Assembly (NCBI GenBank): GCA_035291905.1
Contig: DATDRF010000052.1
Coordinates: 1 to 27,484, forward strand
Length of the DNA stretch: 27,484 nt
Origin: JACPLA01 sp035291905
GTDB lineage: Bacteria > Bacteroidota > Ignavibacteria > UBA10030
Direction of reading: 5' to 3'
Below the pieces are notes generated by a model. It ran no database searches and was not told where the DNA came from. It saw only the letters and a program-made list of their open reading frames with translations. Shown here piece by piece: positions 1-9,355 of this stretch. Numbering within the stretch: the first letter of the stretch is position 1; each line of letters begins with the position of its first letter. The position numbers and the translations under genes are program-made.

Positions 1-1175
1 CCTGAATGCGGCGTGACGATAATCTCTCTGCCGGACTTGCGAAGAAGTCTGACACCCGACCGGGCGATCGCATTCAGTCCGTCTGCATCAATAAGCATCT
101 TCCCTTTTCCCGTCGCTGCGAGTTGCGCCACAACCTCCACCGTCTCTGCGTTCTGTGAGAGGCCCGGACCGATGACAGTGACGTCGGCCCAACGGATTCG
201 TTCTTCTATTTGACGGATCCCCGCCATACTGAGCGAGCCTGACTGAGTTGCGGGAAGCGGTACCACAATCGCTTCCGAAAGTTTCTTCGCAAGAATGGGA
301 TAAACCGTTTCGGGCGTACCCAGAAGCACTGCGCCGGCCCCTGACCGAAGAGCGGCAAATGCGGCCAACGCGGCAGCGCCCGTGAATCCCGTTGATCCGG
401 CAAGGATGAACACCTTTCCGACACTGTACTTGTGCGCAGTGAGTTTCCGCCGCGGAAGAACCGCTGCAACATCTCCTGACTCGATCAGAAATGTTCTGAG
501 ATTCCTGCTCGCGTAGACACCGGCCGGTATTCCAATGTCAATCACTTCAACGTCTCCGGCATGTTCCCGCCCCTGGTTGCAGAGGAGTCCGGTCTTGATC
601 GCCCCCATCGTCACAGTCCGTTGAGCGGCGACGGCCTTGTTCGCCATCATCCCTGTCGTACCGTTGATCCCGGAGGGAATATCCAGCGATACAACGGGGA
701 CCTTTTGCCGGTTAATCCAGTCGATCATACCGCTGAGAGGCGAACGAATGGCGCCGGAGAACCCAGTGCCAAGGAGGGCATCGACGACAAGGTCCACTTT
801 CAGGCCGGAAAGGCTCTTCTCGGTGAATTTCTTGATTTGCACACGTTTTGGAAACTGCTTCAGGATGGCGGAGAGTATTTCGAAGTTGCGGCGAGCGTCC
901 CCTTTGAGTTCCCGGCCAGAGGCAAGAAGTACCACCGTTACGATCGCACCATGATTCAGGAGGTGCCGTGCTACAACGAAACCGTCTCCTCCGTTATTTC
1001 CCTTCCCGCATGCAACGACAATTGAGCAATCCTTGAGAGGCCCAAAGAATCGTGCTATAGCATCTGCAGACCCCTTGCCCGCATTCTCCATCAGCAGGAG
1101 CGAAGGAATTCCGAACGAACGTATTGCAGTTTCGTCGCACCATCGCATTTCTTCGGAAGAAACTATTGTTCGCAT
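1..1175 (-). CDS. nnr: Bifunctional NAD(P)H-hydrate epimerase / ADP-dependent NAD(P)H-hydrate dehydratase, C-terminally cut by the window edge
   Basis: Repairs hydrated NADH and NADPH (NAD(P)HX): the N-terminal YjeF_N (NnrE) domain interconverts the S and R epimers, and the C-terminal ribokinase-like (NnrD) domain dehydrates the S form using ADP. The ATG at 1175 has GGTGAGGA about 8 bases upstream and gives MRTIVSSEEMRWCDETAI. The epimerase part (about residues 1-210) shows LLMENAG, the dinucleotide-site motif CGKGNNGGDGFVVAR and DALLGTGFSG. The dehydratase part begins near residue 225 with HKYSVGKVFILAGSTGFTGA and continues through VIGPGLSQ and LIDADGLNAI. The frame is still open at base 1, at ...IIVTPHS, so about the last third of the dehydratase domain is missing. 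The gene starts 20 bases after the nuoN stop, so it is probably the last or a late gene of the complex I operon, a sensible place for an NAD(P)H repair enzyme. Family assignment is firm. Confidence 0.94.
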   Translation of the reverse strand, partial: MRTIVSSEEMRWCDETAIRSFGIPSLLLMENAGKGSADAIARFFGPLKDCSIVVACGKGNNGGDGFVVARHLLNHGAIVTVVLLASGRELKGDARRNFEILSAILKQFPKRVQIKKFTEKSLSGLKVDLVVDALLGTGFSGAIRSPLSGMIDWINRQKVPVVSLDIPSGINGTTGMMANKAVAAQRTVTMGAIKTGLLCNQGREHAGDVEVIDIGIPAGVYASRNLRTFLIESGDVAAVLPRRKLTAHKYSVGKVFILAGSTGFTGAAALAAFAALRSGAGAVLLGTPETVYPILAKKLSEAIVVPLPATQSGSLSMAGIRQIEERIRWADVTVIGPGLSQNAETVEVVAQLAATGKGKMLIDADGLNAIARSGVRLLRKSGREIIVTPHS

Positions 1176-1195
1176 CGGAGGAATCCTCACCGAAA

Positions 1196-2620
1196 CTAGA
1201 AAACGCGTTGGGCGAAATTCAGCACCGAGGAGGGATAAAGGCCGAATTCAAGAACAAGAAGTGCTGCAATTCCAATTGCAACGAGCGTCACTTTCGCCGG
1301 TTTGGCCGCAACCTCACCGCGTCCCTCCTTGAAATACATCAGGACAACCAGATTTAGATAGTAATAGACAGAGACGAGGCTGGTGAGAACACCGACGATT
1401 GCCAGCCACGTCATTCCTGCCTTAACAGCCGCGAGGAACACATAATACTTGCCGAAGAACCCTGCCAGCGGCGGAATTCCGGCGAGCGAGAAGAGAAACA
1501 CAGAGAGCAAAGCCGCCAGCGCTGGCTGCTGGGTGCTCAATCCGGCATAGTCTTCGAGCGTCAATCCCCGGCCGTCCTCCCTTTCAAGGAGCGAGACGAC
1601 CGCGAACGCGCCCATGTTCATGACGACGTACGCGGCAAGATAGAACATGATCCCAACCTGTCCTTCCGGATTTCCGGCGGCAATTCCCGTGAGCATATAG
1701 CCTGCATGCGCGATGCTCGAGTAGGCCAGGAGGCGTTTGACATTTGTTTGGGCAATTGCCGTTATGTTACCGACCACCATGGAGGCAGCCGCAAGCCATC
1801 CGAGAATGACATTGACATTTGTCCCTGCAAAAGCAAAGGAGCGAAGAAATACCACCATGAACGCCGAGAATCCCGCCGCTTTTGCCGCTGTGGACATGAA
1901 AGCGGTGACCGTTGTCGGCGCTCCCTCATACACATCCGGGGCCCACATATGAAACGGTGTCGCAGCCACTTTAAACGAGAATGACATCGCGACCAGGCCG
2001 ACACCCAGGAGGAACAGGCTGTTCGCGGAGTATTCAGAAAAATTTCTGCCTATCGTGATCAGATTTGTCGTTCCCGTGGCCCCATAGATCAAAGCAATGC
2101 CGTATAGGAGGAATCCCGTCACAAAGGCCCCGAGGAGAAAGTACTTCAACGCGGCCTCGTTTGACTGCTTGCTCGCCCTGTAAAATCCTGCCAGGACGTA
2201 GAGACAGACCGACATCAATTCAAGGCCGAGAAAAATGATCACGAGGTCGACGGCAGAAGCCATGAGGATCATCCCGGCAATAGCGAAGAGGATGAGCGCA
2301 TAGTATTCACTGTGGTGTATTGTCAGCCGCGAGAGATACTGGGGAGATACCGCAACGGTCAGAAATCCTGCGGTCAGAAAAATCATGGTAAAGTAGCTCC
2401 CGTACGTGCCATGAAGGAAAGTGCCGTTGAATCCCGGCTGATCGGAACCGTAACTCAGGACGGTGCACACACCGGCGGCGAGGAGTCCGACCAATGTGAC
2501 AATCCAGGATGCCGCTTCGTTGTTCTTCCTGATCCCCTCCAGAATGAGAACAGCCATCCCCGTGAGCGTCACCGCCACGAGCGGACTTGCGTACCATAGG
2601 TCGAGAGTATTGAATGTCAT
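1196..2620 (-). CDS. nuoN: NADH-quinone oxidoreductase subunit N
   Basis: Antiporter-like membrane-arm subunit of respiratory complex I, 474 residues, close to the usual length, with about 14 predicted transmembrane helices. The conserved helix glutamate lies in FLGLELMSVCLYVLAGFYR (E134), and the proton-channel lysine lies in MSFSFKVAATPFHMWAPDVY (K217). Other family blocks are the Q-N-K-R-L-L-A-Y-S-S-like block near residue 300 and the LAGIPPLAGFFGKYYVF block. It lies 18 bases downstream of the CPA2-type antiporter gene, and its last codons carry the ribosome-binding region of nnr. It is separated from nuoM by two stand-alone antiporter genes, whereas nuoM and nuoN are usually adjacent. The ATG at 2620 has no strong Shine-Dalgarno sequence, which fits translation coupled to the upstream gene. 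Confidence 0.97.
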   Translation of the reverse strand: MTFNTLDLWYASPLVAVTLTGMAVLILEGIRKNNEAASWIVTLVGLLAAGVCTVLSYGSDQPGFNGTFLHGTYGSYFTMIFLTAGFLTVAVSPQYLSRLTIHHSEYYALILFAIAGMILMASAVDLVIIFLGLELMSVCLYVLAGFYRASKQSNEAALKYFLLGAFVTGFLLYGIALIYGATGTTNLITIGRNFSEYSANSLFLLGVGLVAMSFSFKVAATPFHMWAPDVYEGAPTTVTAFMSTAAKAAGFSAFMVVFLRSFAFAGTNVNVILGWLAAASMVVGNITAIAQTNVKRLLAYSSIAHAGYMLTGIAAGNPEGQVGIMFYLAAYVVMNMGAFAVVSLLEREDGRGLTLEDYAGLSTQQPALAALLSVFLFSLAGIPPLAGFFGKYYVFLAAVKAGMTWLAIVGVLTSLVSVYYYLNLVVLMYFKEGRGEVAAKPAKVTLVAIGIAALLVLEFGLYPSSVLNFAQRVF

Positions 2621-2638
2621 TTTAGCTGGTCGAAGTTG

Positions 2639-4036
2639 TCATTTGTTTTGTTCACGCCGCGCGAGAGAGAGCTTCAGGAGCGGCGGAGTCATCAGGGTCG
2701 TGGCGATCACCATGATTACGACCGCGGAAAAGATTGAATCATCCACGACACCCAGGCCCTTCCCGATGCTGGCAAAGATGAGACCCACTTCCCCGCGCGG
2801 AACCATCCCAAGCCCCACCGTCAGTCGGTCAAGGCCCTTCTCGATAACGGCGAGCCCGCAGACCTGTTTGCCGATAAAGGCTGCGGCTGTGAGGGCAGCG
2901 GCCAGACCGAGGACACTTCCATCCGCAAATGTTTCAAGCCGGACCTGTATCCCCATGACGACAAAGAAGATCGGCACAAGAAAGGTGGTCACGGGAGCGA
3001 GGAGCTCGTGGAGAGGTTTCTCTTCCTGAAATTCAGTGAAATGCACCTCCTCGAGAATAAGTCCGGCTGCGAAGGCGCCGACAATAGCGGCCAGTCCGGC
3101 CAGATTCGCCAGATAGGAAAAGATGAAACAGAACAACAGGGCCGAAATCAACATCACACCCCGCGTCCGGAGGACAGCGAGCGACTTCAGGATCCTGGGG
3201 ACCACGGTCAGTCCGACAATGATCGCCCCAACGAGGAATCCAAGCGCAATGCCTGAAATGCTCAGAATGGAGAGGGGCTCGAGCGGCACGCCGGTCTCGG
3301 CAGCCACGATGATACCTGCTGCCACAGCAAGAATGATGAGTCCCATAACATCATCAAGAACTGCGGCACCCAGAATGATCTTCGCCTCTTTGATCTGGAT
3401 CTTCCCAAGGTCCTTAAAGACACGTGCGGTGATTCCGACACTTGTCGCACAAAGGGTCGCACCGATAAAGATATGAATATTGCTTATGTCGAACTGCGGG
3501 CTTAGCGAAAGTATGGACTCCGGGACCTTCATGATAAAGACTGAACTGGCAAGATAACCGAGGAAGAACGGCGCTATGACACCCACAAGGGCTACCATGA
3601 ACGAAGAGATCCCGACTTTCCTCATTTCAGCAACGCTTGATTCGAGACCCACCTCGAACAAGAGGAGAATAACACCGATGCGCGCAAAGCTGTCGACAAC
3701 GACCGCCCATTGTTCCGTAATATTGTCGGCCCGGAGAGGACCGAAAAAATCCCAGGAGGGATTCAAAAGAACGAGATTCCCCAGCAGCACGCCAACGATC
3801 AGCTCGCCCAATACGGCGGGCTGCTTTATCCTCTCGAAGAGTTCCCCGCCAAGCTTTGCACCTGCAAGGATCGCGGTCAGGGCCAGGAGGACGGGGGTTA
3901 CAGGATCGGAATGTCCCGAGGATGGGCCATGGTCCCCCGACTGAAATCCTCCAAACCCCAAAACAACCAGGAGGCCAAACAGGATCAGGAGAATTCTCGT
4001 TCTCTTTCCGCGAAGGGATGTCATCAGCCAACTCAT
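2639..4036 (-). CDS. Cation/proton antiporter of the CPA2 (KefB/NapA-like) family
   Basis: Predicted inner-membrane monovalent cation/H+ exchanger of 465 residues, with about 12-13 hydrophobic segments and no C-terminal TrkA-N domain. Diagnostic blocks are KQPAVLGELIVGVLLGN near the N-terminus, LLLFEVGLESS, the ion-binding aspartate pair in AAVLDDVMGLIIL, and MVPRGEVGLIFASIGKG near the C-terminus. The open frame extends upstream to 4123, inside nhaD. The ATG at 4036 is preferred because it forms an ATGA overlap with the nhaD stop codon (TGA 4033-4035), a normal coupled-translation arrangement; an ATG at 4024 is an alternative. The gene sits between nhaD and nuoN inside the complex I operon. 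Whether it carries Na+ or K+ cannot be told from the sequence; family membership is clear. Confidence 0.93.
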   Translation of the reverse strand: MSWLMTSLRGKRTRILLILFGLLVVLGFGGFQSGDHGPSSGHSDPVTPVLLALTAILAGAKLGGELFERIKQPAVLGELIVGVLLGNLVLLNPSWDFFGPLRADNITEQWAVVVDSFARIGVILLLFEVGLESSVAEMRKVGISSFMVALVGVIAPFFLGYLASSVFIMKVPESILSLSPQFDISNIHIFIGATLCATSVGITARVFKDLGKIQIKEAKIILGAAVLDDVMGLIILAVAAGIIVAAETGVPLEPLSILSISGIALGFLVGAIIVGLTVVPRILKSLAVLRTRGVMLISALLFCFIFSYLANLAGLAAIVGAFAAGLILEEVHFTEFQEEKPLHELLAPVTTFLVPIFFVVMGIQVRLETFADGSVLGLAAALTAAAFIGKQVCGLAVIEKGLDRLTVGLGMVPRGEVGLIFASIGKGLGVVDDSIFSAVVIMVIATTLMTPPLLKLSLARREQNK

Positions 4037-5463
4037 TTGAAATAGAGAAACCATAGAACCGCAAAAATCGGCAGAAGGATCGGGATCGTGTATTTGAACA
4101 CATACCCGAAGAAACTGGGGCAATCGATCTTGGCCTGTTCCGCAATGGATTTCACCATGAAATTAGGACCGTTGCCGATGTACGTGCACGCGCCAAAAAA
4201 TACTGCGCCGATCGAAATTGCCTGGACATACTTCCAAGTATCCGGCCCGATCGCCATCGCTCCTGCCTGAAGCGGATTGACAAGCCCCAATGCATCGGGC
4301 GTTGCCAATCCGAGCATGGCGTCCATATGAAGGATGTTGTCAACGCTTGCAGCATGAAGCCCAAATGCAGCGCTCAGAAAATTCAGATAGGTCGGTGCAT
4401 TATCGAGAACACTCGAGAGTACTCCGGTTCCCCAATAGTATTGAGCGGGGGTGACAATGCCAAGGGTGGAAGAGTTCAATTCGAGCCAATCCAGCGCAGG
4501 AATCATCGTGGCAAAGATCCCCGCGAAGAGTATCCCAACCTCTTTGATGGGGATAAAATTGAAATCATTCTTCTCGTGAATGTGATTCCTGGTCGTGTAA
4601 TAGGACGCAAACGCAGCTCCCCACATGATCAATTCGCGAAGCATGACCGGCTCGGAAATGAATACCGCACCAAGGATTATGGCGAGGTAGAAAATATTGT
4701 GCAGTCCGGTGAATTCCGGTTCGTCGGGTGTAGCCGCTTCTTTCTGAATCCGGGCAGTCTCCTTTTTGAAACTAATCGTATCAATAACATAAAACACGGC
4801 AAGCAGCATGACAGTGGCCAGAGCCCAAATGTGCCATACCCTCGTGATAACCCAGAAGAACGGAACACCCTTCAAGTATCCCAGGAACAGCGGAGGATCG
4901 CCAATAGGGGTCAAGGCTCCGCCGACATTGCTTACGATGAAGATGAAGAAGACAACGTGATACGGTTTGATGCGAAATTTGTTGATCCTCAAGTACGGCC
5001 GAATCAACAGCATTGACGCTCCCGTCGTGCCAAGAAGGTTCGAAATAATTGCGCCCACGGCAAGCAGAATCACATTCTCGTACGGAGCCGATTTCCCGGG
5101 AATCTTCAGATGGATGCCCCCAGACACGATAAAGAGCGCACCGATGAGAGTGATGAAACTGACGTACTCGTAGAAGGTCAACAGGAGTCGCGGCATATTC
5201 CCGAGGACGAAGACATAATACAAGACCATCAACGCACCCAACCCAAATGCCACCTTCGGGTAATTGTGTTCCCACCAGTGGCGATTGATGAACGGAACAA
5301 TCGCAATGGAAGCAAGGAGGAGGGCAAACGGTATCACGAGCAATCCACTGACCGGCATGATTTCTGCCGCTTCATAGTACTCATGCGTGAGATTAAAGAG
5401 GGCAAACAAGGCGACCCCGGCTACCGCAACGATGATCAGGTTCTTTTTCAAGGCGCGTTTCAT
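4033..5463 (-). CDS. nhaD: NhaD-type sodium/proton antiporter (ArsB/NhaD ion-transporter superfamily)
   Basis: Predicted Na+/H+ antiporter of the inner membrane, 476 residues, with hydrophobic segments throughout. An N-terminal membrane anchor precedes IMPVSGLLVIPFALLLASIA. The hallmark of this group is the run NVGGALTPIGDPPLFLGYLK near residue 185, with the partner block GTGVLSSVLDNAPTYLNFL in the second half; both match the pseudo-repeated ion-binding loops of NhaD and citrate-transporter-like proteins. The gene begins 19 bases after the nuoM stop and its stop overlaps the start of the CPA2 antiporter. Placement next to antiporter-like complex I subunits suggests that it handles the Na+/H+ gradient together with the respiratory chain, but that is inference. 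The symbol is by family resemblance, not proven orthology. Confidence 0.9.
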   Translation of the reverse strand: MKRALKKNLIIVAVAGVALFALFNLTHEYYEAAEIMPVSGLLVIPFALLLASIAIVPFINRHWWEHNYPKVAFGLGALMVLYYVFVLGNMPRLLLTFYEYVSFITLIGALFIVSGGIHLKIPGKSAPYENVILLAVGAIISNLLGTTGASMLLIRPYLRINKFRIKPYHVVFFIFIVSNVGGALTPIGDPPLFLGYLKGVPFFWVITRVWHIWALATVMLLAVFYVIDTISFKKETARIQKEAATPDEPEFTGLHNIFYLAIILGAVFISEPVMLRELIMWGAAFASYYTTRNHIHEKNDFNFIPIKEVGILFAGIFATMIPALDWLELNSSTLGIVTPAQYYWGTGVLSSVLDNAPTYLNFLSAAFGLHAASVDNILHMDAMLGLATPDALGLVNPLQAGAMAIGPDTWKYVQAISIGAVFFGACTYIGNGPNFMVKSIAEQAKIDCPSFFGYVFKYTIPILLPIFAVLWFLYFK

Positions 5464-5482
5464 AAACTGGATTCCGGCTCCT

Positions 5483-7036
5483 CTACTGTGGGGTTTCTGC
5501 CATTTTGATTTGAATTCCCTGTTTTACCGCCTCCATTTTTTGAACAACTTCTTTCACCAGTGGCGCCGATTTCGTGAGGAACGTCGAGGGGTAGACTCCG
5601 ATCCAAACGATGAAAATAACGATTGGCACAAGTGAGAGGATTTCACGCGCGTTAAGATCCGTAAGCTTGTGTCCGTGGTAGACTCCTCCCTCACGGACGG
5701 GACCCAGCATGACCCGTTGGTACATCCATAGCATATAGACAGCAGCAAAGATGACGCCGCTTGCGGCAAAAGCCGCGAATGCGTAGGACTGGAGGAACAT
5801 TGAGCTGAACGAGCCGACCAGGATGAGAAACTCGCCCACAAAGCCGTTCAATCCCGGCAATCCGATCGACGAGAGCGTAACGATCATAAAGAACGTTGCA
5901 AACACCGGCATGACCTTGGCCACTCCGCCAAAATCAGAGATCTGTCTCGTGTGCGCCCTGTCGTAGATCATTCCCACGATCATGAAGAGAGCCCCTGTCG
6001 AGAGGCCGTGGTTGATCATTTGAATGATCGCCCCCTGCATCCCCTCTTCTGTCATCGAGAAGATCCCCAATACCACAAAACCCAGGTGAGAGACGGATGA
6101 ATACGCCACAAGCTTCTTGACATCGGTCTGTACCATCGCCACCAGTGCGCCGTAGATAATGCCGATCACCGCCAGCACCGAGAAATATGGAGCAAGCCTG
6201 ATGGCAGCATCGGGAAAGAGCGGCAGGCAGAACCTAATGAAGCCATAGGTCCCCATCTTCAGCAGGACGCCTGCAAGGATGACGCTTCCTGCAGTTGGCG
6301 CCTGGACGTGGGCGTCGGGAAGCCATGTGTGCAGCGGAAACAGGGGAACCTTGATGGAGAAACTCAACGCGAAGGCAAGAAAGAGCCAGAACTGCAAGCC
6401 GGCAGGGATCTTTCCCGCCAAGTCGTAGAGGGCCAACAAGTCGGTTGTGAATCCTCCGCCGGATGCGGATGCGAAGTATCCCAAAACGAGAATCGCGACA
6501 AGCATCAGGAGGCTGCCGAAGAGAGTGAACAAGAAAAACTTGATTGCCGCATACACCCGCTCTTGCCCTCCCCATATTCCGATGATGAAGTACATCGGAA
6601 TCAGCATCGCCTCCCAGAAAACGTAGAAGAGAAACAGATCCAGGGCGGCAAAAACACCGATCATCCCGACTTCCAGCAAGAGAATCATGATGACATATTC
6701 TTTGAGGCGCTCGTGCACCGAATTCCATGTTGCCAGAAGTGCGAGCGGAGTCAGGAACGTGGTCAGTAGGATTAACAGAAGCGACATGCCGTCGATACCG
6801 ACGAAATAACTGATTGAGAGCCCTTCGATCCAGACCAACTTCTGTGTAAACTGGAACCCCGTCGCAGCCGAATCGTAACCGGCGTAGAGGGCGAGCGAGA
6901 TGACAAACGTAAGAAGGGTGGTCGTCAATCCCACCAGCTTGATGCCGTCTTCATTTTTTGACGCCGCTATCAGAAGGACAAGGGCGCCCAAAAGGGGAAA
7001 GAATATCGTGGTCGTAAGCAGAAAATCGGGAATCAT
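5483..7036 (-). CDS. nuoM: NADH-quinone oxidoreductase subunit M
   Basis: Antiporter-like proton-pumping subunit of the complex I membrane arm, 517 residues. Key residues are visible: the conserved glutamate in VFWEAMLIPMYFIIGIWGG (E142), a lysine in ALSFSIKVPLFPLHTWLPDA (K229), the LLKMGTYGFIRF block and VAYSSVSHLGFVVLGIF. The open frame continues upstream to 7141 into nuoL, but the ATG at 7036 gives the normal N-terminus MIPDFLLTTTIFFPLLGALV and leaves 8 bases after the nuoL stop. There is no obvious Shine-Dalgarno sequence, so coupling to nuoL is likely. NhaD, not nuoN, follows it. Confidence 0.97.
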   Translation of the reverse strand: MIPDFLLTTTIFFPLLGALVLLIAASKNEDGIKLVGLTTTLLTFVISLALYAGYDSAATGFQFTQKLVWIEGLSISYFVGIDGMSLLLILLTTFLTPLALLATWNSVHERLKEYVIMILLLEVGMIGVFAALDLFLFYVFWEAMLIPMYFIIGIWGGQERVYAAIKFFLFTLFGSLLMLVAILVLGYFASASGGGFTTDLLALYDLAGKIPAGLQFWLFLAFALSFSIKVPLFPLHTWLPDAHVQAPTAGSVILAGVLLKMGTYGFIRFCLPLFPDAAIRLAPYFSVLAVIGIIYGALVAMVQTDVKKLVAYSSVSHLGFVVLGIFSMTEEGMQGAIIQMINHGLSTGALFMIVGMIYDRAHTRQISDFGGVAKVMPVFATFFMIVTLSSIGLPGLNGFVGEFLILVGSFSSMFLQSYAFAAFAASGVIFAAVYMLWMYQRVMLGPVREGGVYHGHKLTDLNAREILSLVPIVIFIVWIGVYPSTFLTKSAPLVKEVVQKMEAVKQGIQIKMAETPQ

Positions 7037-7044
7037 ATGGTGTG

Positions 7045-9018
7045 TTATTTGAAAAGTATCCAAGTGAGAATCAGGAGAACGCCGCCGACAAAGACGGTTG
7101 CATACATCTGCGCGACCCCGGTCTGAATTTGACGCAGCCACCGGGAAGCTATGTCGACGAGTTTTGCCGAACCGTTCACGATTCCATCAATCACCCGGAC
7201 GTCAATCCCCTTCCACAGAAAGCCTTCGGAAAGGCGAACAGCAGGAGTGATGATCGTTGCATCGTATACTTCGTCAACATAGTACTTGTTGAAAAGAATC
7301 CGATGAATCCCTGCGAACCGCCTGGAGAGGCTGTCGACAATCTCCCTTCGCTTCAAATAGAGGGTCCAGGCTCCCCATATCGCCCCCGCTGCTACAAGAA
7401 CCGACAGGGCCATCAGAACATATTCGATAGCCTCGACCTCGTGATGACTCATTCGAAGCTTTTCATTTGCGGGCTCAAAGACCGGATCGAGCCAATGCTC
7501 AAGGGCATTGCCGCCTAAGAGACTCTCGGGAATTCCCACCCATCCTCCCACCACTGAGAGGCCGGCAAGAATGATCAGCGGAACTGTCATTGTCCGCGGA
7601 GCTTCGTGAGGATGGACATGGTGGTGATCAAACCGTTCCTTCCCTTCGAATGTGAGAGACACAAGGCGGAACATGTAGAACGCTGTGCAGGCGGCAGCCA
7701 GCACCCCGATAATCCAGAGGATCGGCGAGCCATGTTCGCTGCTGAACGCCTTCCACAGAATCTCATCCTTGCTAAAGAATCCGGCGAGGGGCGGGATGCC
7801 CGAAATAGCCACTGCAGCCACGAGGAACGTCACGTATGTCACAGGAAGGTACTTCTTAAGCCCCCCCATCTTCTGAATATCCTGCTCGTCATGCATTGCG
7901 TGAATGACGGCCCCGGAACCAAGAAAGAGCAGCCCCTTGAAGAACGCATGGGTCATGAGGTGAAAAATGCCGGCTCCAAAAGCCGCAACACCCATTGCGA
8001 GGAACATGTAGCCGAGCTGACTCACCGTGGAATAGGCGAGCACTTTCTTAATGTCATTTTGTACCAGACCCATCGTTGCGGCGGCGAGAGCCGTTACCGC
8101 ACCGACGACGGCGACTACCGTCAACGTCGCGGGGGCCAGTGCGTAAAGCACCGAACAACGGGCCACCATGTATACGCCGGCCGTCACCATGGTCGCAGCA
8201 TGGATCAATGCACTCACCGGCGTGGGGCCTGCCATGGCATCGGGAAGCCACACGTACAGCGGAATCTGCGCCGACTTTCCTGTTGCTCCGATAAAGAGCA
8301 GAAGCGTAATCCATATCATCACATCACTTCCCGGACTCATCACCGAGGCCGACCCGAAGACCGTTTCAAACTTGAGGCTCCCAAATCGCTCAAAGATGAG
8401 GAACATCCCAAGCAGGAACCCGAAGTCTCCGATCCGGTTCACCACAAACGCCTTTTTTGCGGCATCATTTGTCGTCGATGTACCCGATTTATAACCGCCG
8501 ACGTCGAATTTCCGCTCATACCAGAATCCGATGAGCAGATACGAGCACAATCCAACCCCTTCCCACCCGAGGAACATCAGGAGGAAATTGTCCGCAAGAA
8601 CGAGATTCAGCATCGCAAAGATGAACAGGTTCAGATACGAAAAGAACCGCCAGAATCCGGGATCTCCGTGCATGTATCCAATCGAATACACATGGATCAG
8701 AAATCCGACGCCCGTCACGATGAGGGTCATGAGGATCGACAACTGATCCACTTGAAATCCCACTGAGGCGGACAGCGAGTCGGCATTTCCTGTAAACGAG
8801 GAGATCCATGTGAAGAGCTCGATGATGTGCCTGCGTTCATCCGCTTCCATCCCCATCAGGCTGAAAAAGATCCACGCCGCCAGAGCAAACGAGGCACCAA
8901 TCGTTCCGCTTCCGAGAATGCCGATAATGCGTTCGTTCTTTATTCTCGAACCGAACACTCCAAGAATCAGAAATCCGAGCAATGGGAAGAGAACTATGAA
9001 AGGGGCTGCATTAATCAT
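7045..9018 (-). CDS. nuoL: NADH-quinone oxidoreductase subunit L
   Basis: Distal antiporter-like subunit of the complex I membrane arm, 657 residues, with about 15-16 membrane segments. It carries FLGWEGVGLCSYLLIGFWYE (conserved E153), GATGKSAQIPLYVWLPDAMA (K248), PTPVSALIHAATMVTAGVY, and ATMGLVQNDIKKVLAYSTVS at the broken helix. The C-terminal region from about residue 480 contains a loop and helix (HHHVHPHEAP and onwards) that matches the amphipathic lateral helix and terminal transmembrane segment of NuoL. The next gene upstream, nuoK, ends 33 bases before its ATG, and nuoM starts 8 bases after its stop. Length and motifs leave little doubt. Confidence 0.97.
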   Translation of the reverse strand: MINAAPFIVLFPLLGFLILGVFGSRIKNERIIGILGSGTIGASFALAAWIFFSLMGMEADERRHIIELFTWISSFTGNADSLSASVGFQVDQLSILMTLIVTGVGFLIHVYSIGYMHGDPGFWRFFSYLNLFIFAMLNLVLADNFLLMFLGWEGVGLCSYLLIGFWYERKFDVGGYKSGTSTTNDAAKKAFVVNRIGDFGFLLGMFLIFERFGSLKFETVFGSASVMSPGSDVMIWITLLLFIGATGKSAQIPLYVWLPDAMAGPTPVSALIHAATMVTAGVYMVARCSVLYALAPATLTVVAVVGAVTALAAATMGLVQNDIKKVLAYSTVSQLGYMFLAMGVAAFGAGIFHLMTHAFFKGLLFLGSGAVIHAMHDEQDIQKMGGLKKYLPVTYVTFLVAAVAISGIPPLAGFFSKDEILWKAFSSEHGSPILWIIGVLAAACTAFYMFRLVSLTFEGKERFDHHHVHPHEAPRTMTVPLIILAGLSVVGGWVGIPESLLGGNALEHWLDPVFEPANEKLRMSHHEVEAIEYVLMALSVLVAAGAIWGAWTLYLKRREIVDSLSRRFAGIHRILFNKYYVDEVYDATIITPAVRLSEGFLWKGIDVRVIDGIVNGSAKLVDIASRWLRQIQTGVAQMYATVFVGGVLLILTWILFK

Positions 9019-9051
9019 GTTGGGAATGTGCGTTTATTTTCGCAGTTGTAG

Positions 9052-9354
9052 TCACCATTTAAGAATGTTGATTTCGTCAATGTTGACCGTTTGCTTGTTT
9101 CGGAACAACGCAATGATGATTGCCAGGCCGACAGCAGCTTCCGCTGCAGCGACAGTCATGACAAAGAAAACAAGGACCTGTCCTGTGGCGTCGCCCATAT
9201 AAGAAGAAAATGCGACAAGAGTGAGGTTCACCGAGTTCAGCATGAGCTCGATGGACATAAAGACAATGATCGCGTTTCTTCTTGTCACGACACCCACAGC
9301 GCCGATGACGAACGTGATTGCCGAGAGGATAAGATAATGTTCGAGGGGGATCAT
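9052..9354 (-). CDS. nuoK: NADH-quinone oxidoreductase subunit K
   Basis: Small membrane subunit of complex I (MrpC-like), 100 residues with three transmembrane helices, the standard size. Both buried glutamates of the family are present: E36 in FMSIELMLNSVNLTLVAFS and E72 in VAAAEAAVGLAIIIALFR. The ATG follows the nuoJ stop with a one-base gap, indicating tight translational coupling. The C-terminus NIDEINILKW is typical of NuoK proteins. Confidence 0.97.
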   Translation of the reverse strand: MIPLEHYLILSAITFVIGAVGVVTRRNAIIVFMSIELMLNSVNLTLVAFSSYMGDATGQVLVFFVMTVAAAEAAVGLAIIIALFRNKQTVNIDEINILKW

Positions 9355-9355
9355 T

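Noticed and set aside
561..1025. Plus-strand open frames near the left edge
   Set aside because: The minus strand encodes an uninterrupted NnrE/NnrD protein across 1-1175, with all expected motifs, so these frames are shadows.
4037..4123. Longer N-terminus for the CPA2 antiporter
   Set aside because: It would overlap the end of nhaD by 90 bases and add polar residues atypical of the family; the ATGA junction at 4036 explains the start better.
7606..8766. A 386-codon open frame on the plus strand
   Set aside because: It lies wholly antisense to nuoL. Its product is rich in H, R, E and Q without any recognisable domain, typical of a shadow frame opposite a membrane-protein gene.
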